A model generated the notes under the pieces. That model saw only the letters and a program-made list of their open reading frames with translations. It was not told the DNA's origin and ran no database searches. Shown here one piece after another: positions 18,850-27,022 of a stretch of 44,658 nucleotides of DNA (positions are counted from its first letter, which is position 1; the number at the start of each line of letters is the position of its first letter). Source of the DNA: Alphaproteobacteria bacterium (GTDB lineage Bacteria > Pseudomonadota > Alphaproteobacteria > Micavibrionales > Micavibrionaceae); NCBI GenBank assembly GCA_009929775.1, contig RZZS01000015.1, forward strand, positions 1 to 44,658, written 5' to 3'. The position numbers and the translations under genes were made by a program.

Positions 18850-21150
18850 CTAACGCATAAAGTCGGGAAGCCAGCTTGTGTGCAGCGTGCGAAGCTTTTC
18901 GATGTCGATTGCGCCGCCATCTGCAAGCCGGAGGCTCCCCGCCTTTGTGTGCCCGAGGACTGTGCAGGGAATGTTGGCTTCTTTCGCCTGTGCGACGATC
19001 ACGTCCGACATCGGTGCCGTTACAACATAGCGGGCCTGATCTTCGCCGAACCAGAAGGCGACCGGGTTGTTACCCGGTTCGACCCTAAGGTCAGCGCCCA
19101 TGTTTCCGGCAATCGCCATTTCGGCAATCGTGCAGAGGAGGCCGCCGTCTGAGATGTCGTGGCAGGCGTTGACGAGCATGCCGTCGATCAGTGCGCGGAT
19201 GAATTCGCCGTGTTTGCGCTCACGGTCGAGGTCGACTCGCGGCGGCAGGCCGATTTCCTTGCCGTAAACTTCCTTAAGGAAAAGCGATTGCCCGAGATGT
19301 GTCCCGGTTCCGCCGATCAGGAGGATGGCGTCGTCCGCGTTCTTGAAAGCAATGTCCATCGCCTTCGACCAGTCGGGGATCAGACCAACTCCGCCGATTA
19401 CGGGCGTGGGGAGGATCGCGGTTCCTGCCGTCTCGTTGTAAAGCGAGACGTTTCCGGAAATCACCGGATAGTCAAGTGCCTGGCAGCTTGCGGCCATGCC
19501 TTCGATGCAACCGACGAACTGGGCCATGATATGCGGCTTTTCCGGGTTGCCGAAATTGAGGTTGTTGGTCACGGCCAGAGGCGTCGCGCCGACCGCGCTT
19601 ATGTTCCGGTAGCTTTCCGCCACGGCCTGCTTGCCACCTTCGAACGGGTCGGCCTTGCAGTAACGCGGATTACAGTCGGATGCGGTGGCAAGCGCCTTGT
19701 CACTGGATACTCGAATGAGCGCCGCATCCGCTGCCTTGCCGTTCTGGGTGCCTGTGATGCCGGGCGTAAAGACGCTCTCTCCCATCACGAGGCTGTCATA
19801 TTGTTCCCAGATCCAGCGCTTGTCGGCCATGTCGGGACAGGCGATGAGTACGGCGAGCGAGTCTATGGCGGAGGCGTCACTCCTCTTCCGACCTTCTTCC
19901 TTGAAAAGTGGGGAGTTAGAGGGGGGTAGAGCGGCATAAGCCGCGTCGTCAATTGCTTCCGCCTTCTGATAGGCGCATGTCGGCCTGTCATAGACCGGCG
20001 CGTCGTTCACCAGCGGCGGAACGGGAATGTCGCACCATTCCTTGCCATACATGGTAAGCTTCAGCCGGCGCTCCACCGTCGTGTACCCGATGACCGCGAA
20101 ATCGAGGTCCCATTTTTTGAAAATCGCTTCGGCGATGTGTTCCTTGCCCGGTTCGAGCACCATCAGCATGCGCTCCTGGCTCTCGGAAAGCATCAGCTCG
20201 TAGGGGGTCATCATTCGTTCGCGCTGCGGAACCTTGTCGAGCTCAAGGGTCACGCCAATTTCGCCCTTATCGGCGATCTCGACGGTCGACGAGGTGAGGC
20301 CAGCCGCGCCCATATCCTGAATACAGACAATCGCATCCGTTTCCATCAGTTCAAGGCAGGCTTCGAGCAAAAGTTTCTCGGTGAACGGGTCGCCGACCTG
20401 AACCGTGGGCCGGTTTTCCTCGTTGCCGTCGCCGAACTCGGCGCTGGCCATCGTTGCGCCGTGAATGCCGTCACGCCCGGTTTTCGAGCCGACATAGACA
20501 ACCGGCATGTCCGGCTTCGCGCCGCGCGAATAGTAGATCGCATCCTGATCGGCGAGGCCGATGGTCATCGCGTTGACGAGGATATTGCCGTTATAGGAGG
20601 GGTGGAATTGCGTCTCGCCGCCCACGGTCGGCACGCCCATGCAGTTGCCGTAGCCCGCGATTCCCGCCACGACTCCGGAAACCAGATGCCGCGTTTTCGG
20701 GTGTGACGGTTCCCCGAAACGCAGCGCGTTGAGGTTGGCAATGGGACGCGCGCCCATCGTGAACACATCGCGCATGATCCCGCCCACGCCCGTCGCTGCG
20801 CCCTGATAGGGTTCGATGAAGCTCGGGTGGTTGTGCGATTCCATCTTGAAAATCGCGGCCTGATTATCGCCGATATCGATCACGCCCGCATTCTCGCCCG
20901 GCCCCTGAATGACCCATGGCGCTTGCGTGGGCAGTTTCTTGAGGTGAATGCGCGAGGATTTATAGGAACAGTGCTCGCTCCACATCACCGAGAAAATCCC
21001 AAGCTCCGTATGGCTCGGCTCGCGGCTGAGGATGCGGACGATATGCTCGTATTCCTCGCGGGACAGGCCGTACTCTGCGGCCAGTTCGGGGGTCACGTCA
21101 GGCTCGCGGATCGCGGGGGCCTCGTGGTTCTTTGCGGGTGCTGCTGTCAT
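18850..21150 (-). CDS. purL: phosphoribosylformylglycinamidine synthase subunit PurL (small type)
   Basis: A 766-residue small-type PurL, the synthase subunit that works with PurQ and PurS in step 4 of purine synthesis. Motifs include [19 protein letters not shown] (about 48-66, catalytic His), [20 protein letters not shown] and [14 protein letters not shown] (ATP and metal binding), and [10 protein letters not shown]. The linker between the two halves contains [15 protein letters not shown] (about 405-420), which looks like an in-frame insertion of a repeat (19881-19921). The only credible start, ATG 21150, has no Shine-Dalgarno; a promoter-like repeat abuts it. purQ and purS are elsewhere in the window. 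Confidence 0.96.
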   Translation of the reverse strand: MTAAPAKNHEAPAIREPDVTPELAAEYGLSREEYEHIVRILSREPSHTELGIFSVMWSEHCSYKSSRIHLKKLPTQAPWVIQGPGENAGVIDIGDNQAAIFKMESHNHPSFIEPYQGAATGVGGIMRDVFTMGARPIANLNALRFGEPSHPKTRHLVSGVVAGIAGYGNCMGVPTVGGETQFHPSYNGNILVNAMTIGLADQDAIYYSRGAKPDMPVVYVGSKTGRDGIHGATMASAEFGDGNEENRPTVQVGDPFTEKLLLEACLELMETDAIVCIQDMGAAGLTSSTVEIADKGEIGVTLELDKVPQRERMMTPYELMLSESQERMLMVLEPGKEHIAEAIFKKWDLDFAVIGYTTVERRLKLTMYGKEWCDIPVPPLVNDAPVYDRPTCAYQKAEAIDDAAYAALPPSNSPLFKEEGRKRSDASAIDSLAVLIACPDMADKRWIWEQYDSLVMGESVFTPGITGTQNGKAADAALIRVSSDKALATASDCNPRYCKADPFEGGKQAVAESYRNISAVGATPLAVTNNLNFGNPEKPHIMAQFVGCIEGMAASCQALDYPVISGNVSLYNETAGTAILPTPVIGGVGLIPDWSKAMDIAFKNADDAILLIGGTGTHLGQSLFLKEVYGKEIGLPPRVDLDRERKHGEFIRALIDGMLVNACHDISDGGLLCTIAEMAIAGNMGADLRVEPGNNPVAFWFGEDQARYVVTAPMSDVIVAQAKEANIPCTVLGHTKAGSLRLADGGAIDIEKLRTLHTSWLPDFMR
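19881..19921 (-). repeat. repeat-derived in-frame insertion in purL
   Basis: On the minus strand the segment reads CTAACTCCCCACTTTTCAAG and on into GAAGAAGGTCGG. It encodes [11 protein letters not shown] in the variable linker of PurL. It resembles CTCCCCCCGTTTCAAGAGGG at 694-713 between genes. The frame stays open, so PurL is not broken. Confidence 0.5.
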
Positions 21151-21430
21151 GGGGGATATTTATAACCGCGAAGGCGGGATATTGTCCACCGAAGCCTTCG
21201 GTGAAGGGAGAGAATGCGAGTTTCCGCTCTGGCGGTCGCTACGCACGGCAATCGCCTGAAGAAATCAGACCGTGTCCATGGCTTGGTAGGGCATTGTTAT
21301 TAAAAAATTTTCATCCCGAACGCGAAGCGGAGGGGTCTGAAGAAATAGCAACAGGGTCAGATTCCTCGCATGCGCTCGGAGTGACAAATCTTTTCGTTTA
21401 AATCCAGTAATATAATAAACACACACATAG
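21151..21430. repeat. composite repeat region upstream of purL
   Basis: No gene is visible in the 396 bases between purL and the next start. 21159-21194 matches 22956-22992 almost base for base (TATAACCGCGAAGGCGGGAT and on into ATTGTCCACCGAAGC). GAAGGC and GCCTTC form an inverted repeat inside this copy. 21239-21255 carries an inverted copy of the CGATTGCCGT motif. 21311-21386 runs from TCATCCCGAACGCGAAGCGG to CTCGGAGTGACA, a dispersed element also present at 41041-41131 and 41692-41799. Confidence 0.65.
21159..21188 (-). promoter_or_regulatory. promoter within repeat, upstream of purL
   Basis: On the minus strand TGGACA (21188-21183), an 18-base spacer and TATAAA (21164-21159) resemble a sigma70 promoter. 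The start codon of purL follows the -10 box after 8 bases, so a transcript would be nearly or wholly leaderless. The same arrangement, with the same spacer length, precedes hepT at 22956-22985. Confidence 0.55.
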
Positions 21431-21546
21431 CTGGTGACGCTCGTTCAAGCGATTGCCGTGGTCGCCACGCTGAAAATATGACATAATACATGATTGATCG
21501 ATACCATCCTCGAAGAACACACGTGACAGGGGGGAGAGGTTTTGGC

Positions 21547-22230
21547 ATGGCCGCGCCGTCGATTATCGCTGACGCATGGTCTGGTGGTGGAGGTGTCGGG
21601 CAACCCGCAAAACTGTATCACGCGACGACAAACCGGAGTCTGCGCATTCTCGAGCCAAGGGAGTGCGAGGCGATGAACGGGGAACGGGGACGATTTGTTT
21701 TCGCCCAGCCCGATTTCACGATTGCGCATGGTTACGCCCTGAAAACCCCGGACCATATGTGTATGCACTATATGCCCGGCTTCCCTGACGGATCGGTTCA
21801 CGCTTGCATCATAAGAAACCGGGAGAAATTCTTAAGCGAAAACGTGACCGGCATCATATTTGAACTACCGGCAGAACAGTTCCGGCGCATCATTTTCGAT
21901 AGCGGAGAGCCGGCCGTGGAATGGGTTTCGGAAGAGCCTGTGTCCCTTGATCCGCGAAAGGCAACGCCTGTTACTCTTGAGAGTGCCATGGCAAAGGGAA
22001 TACAGGTGTTCTTCGCTCCGCCTGATGCCGACCAGCGACTCGTCGAAGCTGTCTACGATCCGGACTGGGCAACAAAAGATTTCGAACAATCAGGATATTA
22101 TCGGGCGTGGCGTCAAGGTGCTCTTGTCTGGGAGAATGATGAGCGCGGTTTGTGCCCCTTTCGTAGTCTCAACGCCCATGCAGCCGGAAAGCCGGTGGCT
22201 GGAACTGATCGCGGATTTTTGCCGGGCTGA
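21547..22230 (+). CDS. uncharacterised protein, possibly ADP-ribosyltransferase-fold
   Basis: A 227-residue protein I cannot assign with confidence. The N-terminal part reads KLYHATTNRSLRILEPRE, then RFVFAQPDFTIAHGYAL, and later VEWVSEEPVSLD. This His...hydrophobic-Ala...Glu pattern recalls small ADP-ribosyltransferase-like families (YH.S...L..LEPR ... VFA), with H at residue 24 and a Glu in EWVSEE as possible active-site residues; that is inference. ATG 21547 has a very strong GGGGAGAGG eight bases upstream; the frame extends 57 bases further to 21490. It converges on the hepT-mntA pair with a 2-base gap, in a repeat-rich accessory stretch. Confidence 0.5.
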   Translation: MAAPSIIADAWSGGGGVGQPAKLYHATTNRSLRILEPRECEAMNGERGRFVFAQPDFTIAHGYALKTPDHMCMHYMPGFPDGSVHACIIRNREKFLSENVTGIIFELPAEQFRRIIFDSGEPAVEWVSEEPVSLDPRKATPVTLESAMAKGIQVFFAPPDADQRLVEAVYDPDWATKDFEQSGYYRAWRQGALVWENDERGLCPFRSLNAHAAGKPVAGTDRGFLPG

Positions 22231-22232
22231 TT

Positions 22233-22526
22233 TCATATCGGAAAATCTTTTCCGTACCGGTCTATATGCTCGCGAAAGGGCGCATGCGAAATATCCCCGT
22301 AGATCGCCACGTCGAATTTGTAGGGCAGGGGCAAAGCCTCAAGCTCGTCCAGAACGGTAGCGAGTTCATCCGGGTCGATCCGTCCGGACAGGGCCAGATC
22401 GATATCGGAATTGGGGCGGAAGTTTCCCATGGCGCGGGAGCCGAAGACCCGGATTTTTCCGACGTTCGGGTGGCGTGCGAAGACGCCCCGTATCAGGGCG
22501 ATATCCTCGTCGCTCAATCCGAACAT
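22233..22526 (-). CDS. mntA: MntA-type nucleotidyltransferase antitoxin (minimal nucleotidyltransferase)
   Basis: A 97-residue minimal nucleotidyltransferase. The active site GSRAMGNFRPNSDIDLA has G29-S30 and the metal-binding D41 and D43; a third acidic residue is D72 in KFDVAIY. MntA antitoxins neutralise HepT by adding AMP to a tyrosine near the HEPN active site. The ATG at 22526 lies within the last codons of hepT (13-base overlap), so translation is coupled. The frame is open further upstream only as read-through of hepT. Confidence 0.87.
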   Translation of the reverse strand: MFGLSDEDIALIRGVFARHPNVGKIRVFGSRAMGNFRPNSDIDLALSGRIDPDELATVLDELEALPLPYKFDVAIYGDISHAPFREHIDRYGKDFPI

Positions 22527-22948
22527 CCCTCGTCCATGCTTTTTTCCTTCAGGGTGGCGTAAAGCCGCTCGATTGCCGGAACGTATTCGGTTTGCAGCTT
22601 GCCGAGAACCGCAGCGAAATAGTCCTCGTTGTAGGTATGCGCCATAAGGTTCCGGTCTTTGGCCATGTTGATCCAGACATGGCCGTCCTCGATCAGCCCT
22701 GCCGCGAACGCTTCCTTGATGACGGCGCGCGGCGCGGAGATATCGACGTTCAGTTCCATGTAGTCGAGATAGTCCTTCATGGTCTTCCACGCCAGCTCGA
22801 AAGCCATTTCGAGGCGCTGGATATAACCGTCCTTTTCAAGGTCCGAAAGCGTATCCAGATCGCACGCAGCGACCGGAGAAAGCAGGTTGCGAGCCTTTTC
22901 AAAATTCTCGAACCTCTGTCGCCAGCGTATGTCTTTCGGATTACCCAT
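22514..22948 (-). CDS. hepT: HepT-type HEPN toxin (HI0074-like nucleotidyltransferase-partner protein)
   Basis: A 144-residue helical HEPN protein. The RNase motif RX4HXY is intact: R99, H104 and Y106 in RNLMAHTY. In characterised HepT/MntA pairs the tyrosine of this motif is AMPylated by MntA, which silences the RNase. The order, toxin first and antitoxin overlapping, matches such pairs. Other family marks are RWRQRFENFEKA at the N-terminus and ELAWKTMKDYL. The ATG 22948 has no Shine-Dalgarno; the repeat-borne promoter (22956-22985) ends 7 bases before it. Confidence 0.87.
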   Translation of the reverse strand: MGNPKDIRWRQRFENFEKARNLLSPVAACDLDTLSDLEKDGYIQRLEMAFELAWKTMKDYLDYMELNVDISAPRAVIKEAFAAGLIEDGHVWINMAKDRNLMAHTYNEDYFAAVLGKLQTEYVPAIERLYATLKEKSMDEGCSD

Positions 22949-22955
22949 GCGTCAT

Positions 22956-22985
22956 TTTATAACCGCGAACGCGGGATATTGTCCA
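22956..22985 (-). promoter_or_regulatory. promoter within repeat, upstream of hepT
   Basis: On the minus strand TGGACA (22985-22980), an 18-base spacer and TATAAA (22961-22956) stand 7 bases before the hepT ATG. It is the same sequence block as at 21159-21188 before purL. A transcript would start at or near the start codon. Confidence 0.55.
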
Positions 22986-22994
22986 CCGAAGCTT

Positions 22995-23032
22995 GGGGAC
23001 GGAGTAAAAAGGGCCCTTTTTACTCCGTCCCC
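22995..23032. terminator. 38-base perfect palindrome, probable bidirectional terminator
   Basis: Two perfect 19-base arms begin GGGGACGGAGTAAAAAGGG and meet at GGG/CCC. The AAAAA/TTTTT runs sit inside the stem. It contains the stop codon of the minus-strand P-loop gene (23020-23022) and lies before hepT, so it could separate the two transcripts. Related half-copies occur at 16777-16792 and 36023-36033. Confidence 0.6.
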
Positions 23033-23556
23033 GATTGCGGTTCGCGGCTGGCGATGGAGTCGAGGAAGTCCTGTGTGTCGTCCGGTGTCTGCAGCCTGAT
23101 GCACGGCGTGCCGGATTTCTCTATGGCGGCAACGATCTTCGGCCGGGTAATCCTGTCGAAATTCCAGACATATTTCAGGTAATGGATATCGAAATGCTCC
23201 GGGCAGCCCTGCGTCAGGTGCGGCAAATCCCTGCCGCGGTACCGCAGCATGCGGCCCAGAATTCTGCGAAGGCATACCCGCAACGGATAATCGAAGAACA
23301 CGATCAACTGCGCTTTGCCGAACCGGCCCGGCATGGTGCGGGCGTTGTTGCCGTCGATGATCCATTTGTCTTCGTAGACGATCGCGTCGTGGCGGGATTC
23401 GAACTCGTGGCGCGGACGCTCGACCCAGCCCGGCAGCCAGAAGAATTTGTCGAGATGTGTCACCGGAAGGCCAAGCCGCACTCCCAGCGCGCAGGCAAGC
23501 GTTGATTTTCCCGATCCCGAGCGTCCGACGATGGCGATGCGGGTAACGGTGCTCAT
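23020..23556 (-). CDS. P-loop NTPase/kinase, FlaR-like (adenylate-kinase-related)
   Basis: A 178-residue P-loop protein with Walker A IAIVGRSGSGKSTLA at about 7-21, followed by LPVTHLDKFFWLPGW, DKWIIDGNN and FFDYPLRVCLRRILGR. This is the pattern of the group annotated as DNA topology modulation protein FlaR or AAA family ATPase, a set of small kinases without proven substrates. ATG 23556 gives the standard N-terminus; 60 further bases are open upstream. The C-terminal QSGTE and stop lie within the palindrome at 22995-23032. Confidence 0.82.
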   Translation of the reverse strand: MSTVTRIAIVGRSGSGKSTLACALGVRLGLPVTHLDKFFWLPGWVERPRHEFESRHDAIVYEDKWIIDGNNARTMPGRFGKAQLIVFFDYPLRVCLRRILGRMLRYRGRDLPHLTQGCPEHFDIHYLKYVWNFDRITRPKIVAAIEKSGTPCIRLQTPDDTQDFLDSIASREPQSGTE

Positions 23557-23609
23557 GGCGGGCAGGCCGTTTTCTTTTGGCGCCGGGTTTTGCTTTTCCT
23601 GTGGCTCCT

Positions 23610-23945
23610 TCAGCAAAGCCGCTCTCCGTCCGGCACGTCCCGATCCGGAGAAACGAGAACGATATCGCCGTTCCCGTCCGCAAAACCGAGCGTCAAAACC
23701 TCGCTCATGAACGGGCCGATCTGGCGCGGCGGAAAGTTGACCACCGCGCAGACCTGGCGACCGACGAGTTGTTCGGGAGCGTAATGCGCCGTGATTTGCG
23801 CCGAACTTTTCTTTTCGCCGATTTCCGGGCCGAAATCGATGCGGAGTTTCAGGGCGGGTTTGCGCGCTTCCGGAAAAGGCTCCGCTTTTGTGACCGTACC
23901 GACACGGATGTCGACTTTCAGGAAGTCTTCGTAACTAATTGTCAT
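23610..23945 (-). CDS. csaA: tRNA-binding protein CsaA (chaperone-like OB-fold)
   Basis: A 111-residue CsaA. It has the characteristic [15 protein letters not shown] start, [24 protein letters not shown], and the C-terminal [18 protein letters not shown]. The family binds tRNA through an OB fold also found at the C-terminus of MetRS, and has been linked to chaperone activity. The start overlaps the stop of the upstream pRiA4b-type gene by 11 bases. Confidence 0.93.
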   Translation of the reverse strand: MTISYEDFLKVDIRVGTVTKAEPFPEARKPALKLRIDFGPEIGEKKSSAQITAHYAPEQLVGRQVCAVVNFPPRQIGPFMSEVLTLGFADGNGDIVLVSPDRDVPDGERLC

Positions 23946-24402
23946 TGCACGGCTCTGTTTCGTCCTCGTCCTCGTCGTATCGAGGATATTGCTCAGGAGC
24001 CTGTCCCTTGCTCTCGACGAGACGGGGCAGCTTCTCCTTCGGCACGGCGTCGCGCGTTCCGAGACATTCGGTCATGAACATCCAGTCATCGCCGTAATCG
24101 AACAGAAAGAGCATTTTCTTTTTCGGCTTATAGACGTTCGCGATTCTCGTGCCTTCCACGCCCATCCCGGATCCCGAGGGTTCGACGTCCTCCATGTCGT
24201 TAAATAGCTCGTACATTTCCTTGCCGCGGTAAAAGCCTCTCAGATCGTCTGAAAAGCCGAACGCGTGGTCGAAATCAAAATCGAACGAGCGCGTGATAAT
24301 TTCAGCGAACTGGTAGAGATCGTGGCTTCCGCGAATCTCAATGTCCCGGTACAAATCCTTTCCCAAACTGACGCGCATTTTGTAGACGGTTTTGTTGCTC
24401 AT
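23935..24402 (-). CDS. plasmid pRiA4b ORF-3-like family protein
   Basis: A 155-residue protein of the pRiA4b ORF-3-like family. The N-terminus [15 protein letters not shown] leads into [24 protein letters not shown], and the core has [16 protein letters not shown], the family's most recognisable stretch (Y.YD.GD.W). The C-terminus is highly acidic. Function is unknown. It overlaps csaA downstream and lies 17 bases after the ABC permease stop. Confidence 0.8.
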   Translation of the reverse strand: MSNKTVYKMRVSLGKDLYRDIEIRGSHDLYQFAEIITRSFDFDFDHAFGFSDDLRGFYRGKEMYELFNDMEDVEPSGSGMGVEGTRIANVYKPKKKMLFLFDYGDDWMFMTECLGTRDAVPKEKLPRLVESKGQAPEQYPRYDEDEDETEPCNDN

Positions 24403-24419
24403 GAGATTTCCTCCTGGAG

Positions 24420-25205
24420 TTATCCCCGCACCGCAAAACGATTCCCCGATTCATACCGCCGCAGGCCGAAGCTGAAAAGCCCGTATGCCGCCGCCACGGA
24501 AAAAACGGTTCCCGCCAGCGTCGCAAGAAGGGCGTCGACCCGGTGGTTCATAATGAATTCGATGGGGACGTGGGTCATGAACGAGACCGGGATCACGGTC
24601 ATCAGCATGAATTTCATCCAGCCGGTGAACAGCGGCGCGGGGCGCGAGGACAGGATGCTGAAATTGAGGATCAGCTCCTCGGACGTGCCGCGAAAGTCGC
24701 GCAGCCAGAAGCCGAGCGAGGCGGTGGCGAGCGCGATGCTCGCGAAGATCAGCGCCGCGCAGACGACCGCCAGCGCCGCGGCGGGCAGGGTGAAGCCCGC
24801 AATCGAGGCGCTGTAGCCGATCAGGCCGAGGCCGAAGACGATTTCCCCAAGCCCTGCCGCTTTCGACGTGCCCATGGCGACATTGAGGAGCACGGGGCGC
24901 GGCTGGGTCAGATAAACGTCGAGTTCGCCGTTGTCGATCTGCTCGGGCAGGGTGCGAAAGCCGTAGGCCAGCGAAGCGACGATCCCCCATGCCGCGACGG
25001 AAATGCCGTAGGCCAGCAAAAGGTGCTCGAGTCCCCAGCCGCCGACGCGGGGCACGGCCGCGAAAAAAACGAACCAGACGAGGATATAGACGCTGTGGGT
25101 CAGGAAGCCGAGGAAACCGCGGATCAGGTAGGCGGCCCGCCGGGACATGGCCGCCCGGCCATTGATTTTCAAAAGGGCCAAAAAATAGCGCAGATCAGCC
25201 CCCAT
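24420..25205 (-). CDS. ABC-2 family transporter permease, second subunit
   Basis: A 261-residue inner-membrane protein with six hydrophobic segments. It resembles the ABC-2 permeases (PF06182 type) that come in pairs with an ATPase: an N-terminal RYFLALLKINGRAAMSRRAAYL, then LPEQIDNGELDVYLTQPRP, where the short GELD..L..P pattern is typical. It overlaps the preceding permease gene by 11 bases. With that permease and the ATPase it should form one exporter; the substrate is not evident. Confidence 0.85.
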   Translation of the reverse strand: MGADLRYFLALLKINGRAAMSRRAAYLIRGFLGFLTHSVYILVWFVFFAAVPRVGGWGLEHLLLAYGISVAAWGIVASLAYGFRTLPEQIDNGELDVYLTQPRPVLLNVAMGTSKAAGLGEIVFGLGLIGYSASIAGFTLPAAALAVVCAALIFASIALATASLGFWLRDFRGTSEELILNFSILSSRPAPLFTGWMKFMLMTVIPVSFMTHVPIEFIMNHRVDALLATLAGTVFSVAAAYGLFSFGLRRYESGNRFAVRG

Positions 25206-25995
25206 TTATCTCGATCCTCCGGCGGCAGAACTGGAAAACGCCGAACACGAGCAGGGCGGCGAACGCTCCCCATCCGGCCAGACCCGCGAGCGCCCGCAGA
25301 ACGGTCGCCGTGTCGAAGCTCAGCAAAACCGAGCAGGGGAAATACAGCATCGCCGAAAACGGCGTGTGCAGCGCGATGCTTTGCGCAAGCGGCGGGTACA
25401 GGGACAGCGGCAGATAAAGCCCGCCCAGCAGAATGAACGCTTTCATATAGGTAATGTAGATCATATCGGCGTCCTGCAGCCACAGAGCCGTCAGACCCGC
25501 GCAGGTCTGGAACAGCAAATGGATGATGGAGGCGCAGTAAATCAGCGCGTAGGCGACCGGCAGGGCGAGCGGATGCGTCGGCCATTCCCCTATGTACAAA
25601 TACAGGATAAGCGCCGAGAGCGGGATATAGACGGCGGCGTTGGCGCTCATCGCCCCGATCCCCTCGAACAGCCGGGTCATGAGGTAGGGCAGGGGGCGGG
25701 TCAGAAAGCAGGCGATGTTGCCCGTGCGCACGTCGTCCTCGATGACCGCGATCAGGCGCGGCGAGAGGAAAAGCATGAACTGGGCGATGGACACGTACCA
25801 GAACAGATTGACCGGCTCCCAGGGAATGTCGATAATTCCCTCCCGCGCGATCAGTCGCCAGAGCTCGATAAAGACGAGGCAGAAAAACAGCGCGCCGGCA
25901 AAGCGCACCACGAACCGCACCCGGTTGCGAATATGGTTGCGGAACGCGACCCGGGCGAAGGCGGCGTAACCTGTGAGAGAGCGAACCGCGCTCAT
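25195..25995 (-). CDS. ABC-2 family transporter permease, first subunit
   Basis: A 266-residue membrane protein with about six hydrophobic segments and the DDVRTGNIACFLTRPLPYL segment that parallels the GELD...P motif of its partner. The ATG at 25995 overlaps the ATPase stop by 4 bases; a longer open frame upstream is a shadow of the ATPase gene. It lies in a tightly overlapping three-gene exporter operon. Confidence 0.85.
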   Translation of the reverse strand: MSAVRSLTGYAAFARVAFRNHIRNRVRFVVRFAGALFFCLVFIELWRLIAREGIIDIPWEPVNLFWYVSIAQFMLFLSPRLIAVIEDDVRTGNIACFLTRPLPYLMTRLFEGIGAMSANAAVYIPLSALILYLYIGEWPTHPLALPVAYALIYCASIIHLLFQTCAGLTALWLQDADMIYITYMKAFILLGGLYLPLSLYPPLAQSIALHTPFSAMLYFPCSVLLSFDTATVLRALAGLAGWGAFAALLVFGVFQFCRRRIEINGG

Positions 25996-26981
25996 GCCGC
26001 CCGCCTGCCCGAGGCGTAGATGCTCTTGATAATGTCTTCCATCGGCGGATCTTCGACGGTGATGTCGCGCAGGGCCGTGCAGGCCATGGCGTCGCGGATG
26101 ACGCTTTCGACGCTCCTCGCCTGCGTGTCCACGTCGATCTTCAGGAAATACGGCGCGCTTTCCAGGACGCGCAGCCCCTTGTCTTTGAGCGCAATGCGCT
26201 CTTCCTTCATGGCCAGCGTGATGACCTTGCGCCGGATATAAGACTGGCGCAACTCGGACACCGGCTGATCGGCGACGAGCAGACCGCCGTCGATGATAAC
26301 GACGCGGTCGCACACCCGCTCCATGTCGCCCGTGTCGTGGCTGGTCAGGAGGACGGTCGTCCCGTCGTTCAGCGAGGTGTCGCGCACGAGGTCGCGGATG
26401 GCGCTCTTGGCCGTGACGTCGAGCCCGACGGTCGGCTCGTCGAGGAACAGCACGTCGGGCCTGTGCAGCATGCTGGCGACGATTTCGCAGCGCATGCGCT
26501 CGCCCAGCGACAATTGCCGGACCGGTTTCTCCATCAGGGGGCCGATATCGAACGCCTCGGTCAGGAACCGCAGCCGCGCGCGGAAGAAGCCCATCTCCAT
26601 TTCATAGGCGTGTGCAAGAAGCTCAAACGTGTCCGAGGCCGGAAGGTGATACCAGAGTTGCGAGCGCTGTCCGAAGACGGTGCCGATTCGCCGGGCGAGT
26701 TGCTTGCGCTGCTTCCACGGCGTAAGCCCGAGAACCCGTACGTTCCCGCTATCCGGATGCAGGATGCCGGAGAGAACCTTGATCGTCGTCGATTTTCCCG
26801 CCCCGTTCGGTCCGACAAAGGCCACGCGCTCGCCCGGCTCGATGGAAAAGGACAGACCGCGCACGGCGGGCACAGACCGGTATGTCGGCGCAACGAGCGC
26901 TTTAACCGCCCCGCCGATCCCCTTGCCGGGGACCTGGACGCGGAACGTCTTCTCAAGCTCGGAAACGACAATCGCTGACAT
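25992..26981 (-). CDS. ABC transporter ATP-binding protein
   Basis: A 329-residue ATPase subunit of an ABC-2 exporter. It has Walker A GPNGAGKST, signature LSLGERMRCE, Walker B VLFLDEPTVGLD and switch TSHD. The N-terminal extension with FRVQVPGKGIGGAVKALVAP is usual in the ATPases that pair with two PF06182-type permeases. About 80 residues follow the nucleotide-binding domain. It is the first gene of the operon, and both permeases overlap end to start behind it. Confidence 0.93.
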   Translation of the reverse strand: MSAIVVSELEKTFRVQVPGKGIGGAVKALVAPTYRSVPAVRGLSFSIEPGERVAFVGPNGAGKSTTIKVLSGILHPDSGNVRVLGLTPWKQRKQLARRIGTVFGQRSQLWYHLPASDTFELLAHAYEMEMGFFRARLRFLTEAFDIGPLMEKPVRQLSLGERMRCEIVASMLHRPDVLFLDEPTVGLDVTAKSAIRDLVRDTSLNDGTTVLLTSHDTGDMERVCDRVVIIDGGLLVADQPVSELRQSYIRRKVITLAMKEERIALKDKGLRVLESAPYFLKIDVDTQARSVESVIRDAMACTALRDITVEDPPMEDIIKSIYASGRRAA

Positions 26982-27022
26982 TCATCAGCGTATAGCAAAA
27001 AGCGGGGCAGCGGGGAAGGGTG

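Noticed and set aside
21151..23032. A transposon or integrated element around the toxin-antitoxin genes.
   Set aside because: No transposase, integrase or clear target-site duplication is visible; only short dispersed repeats are present.
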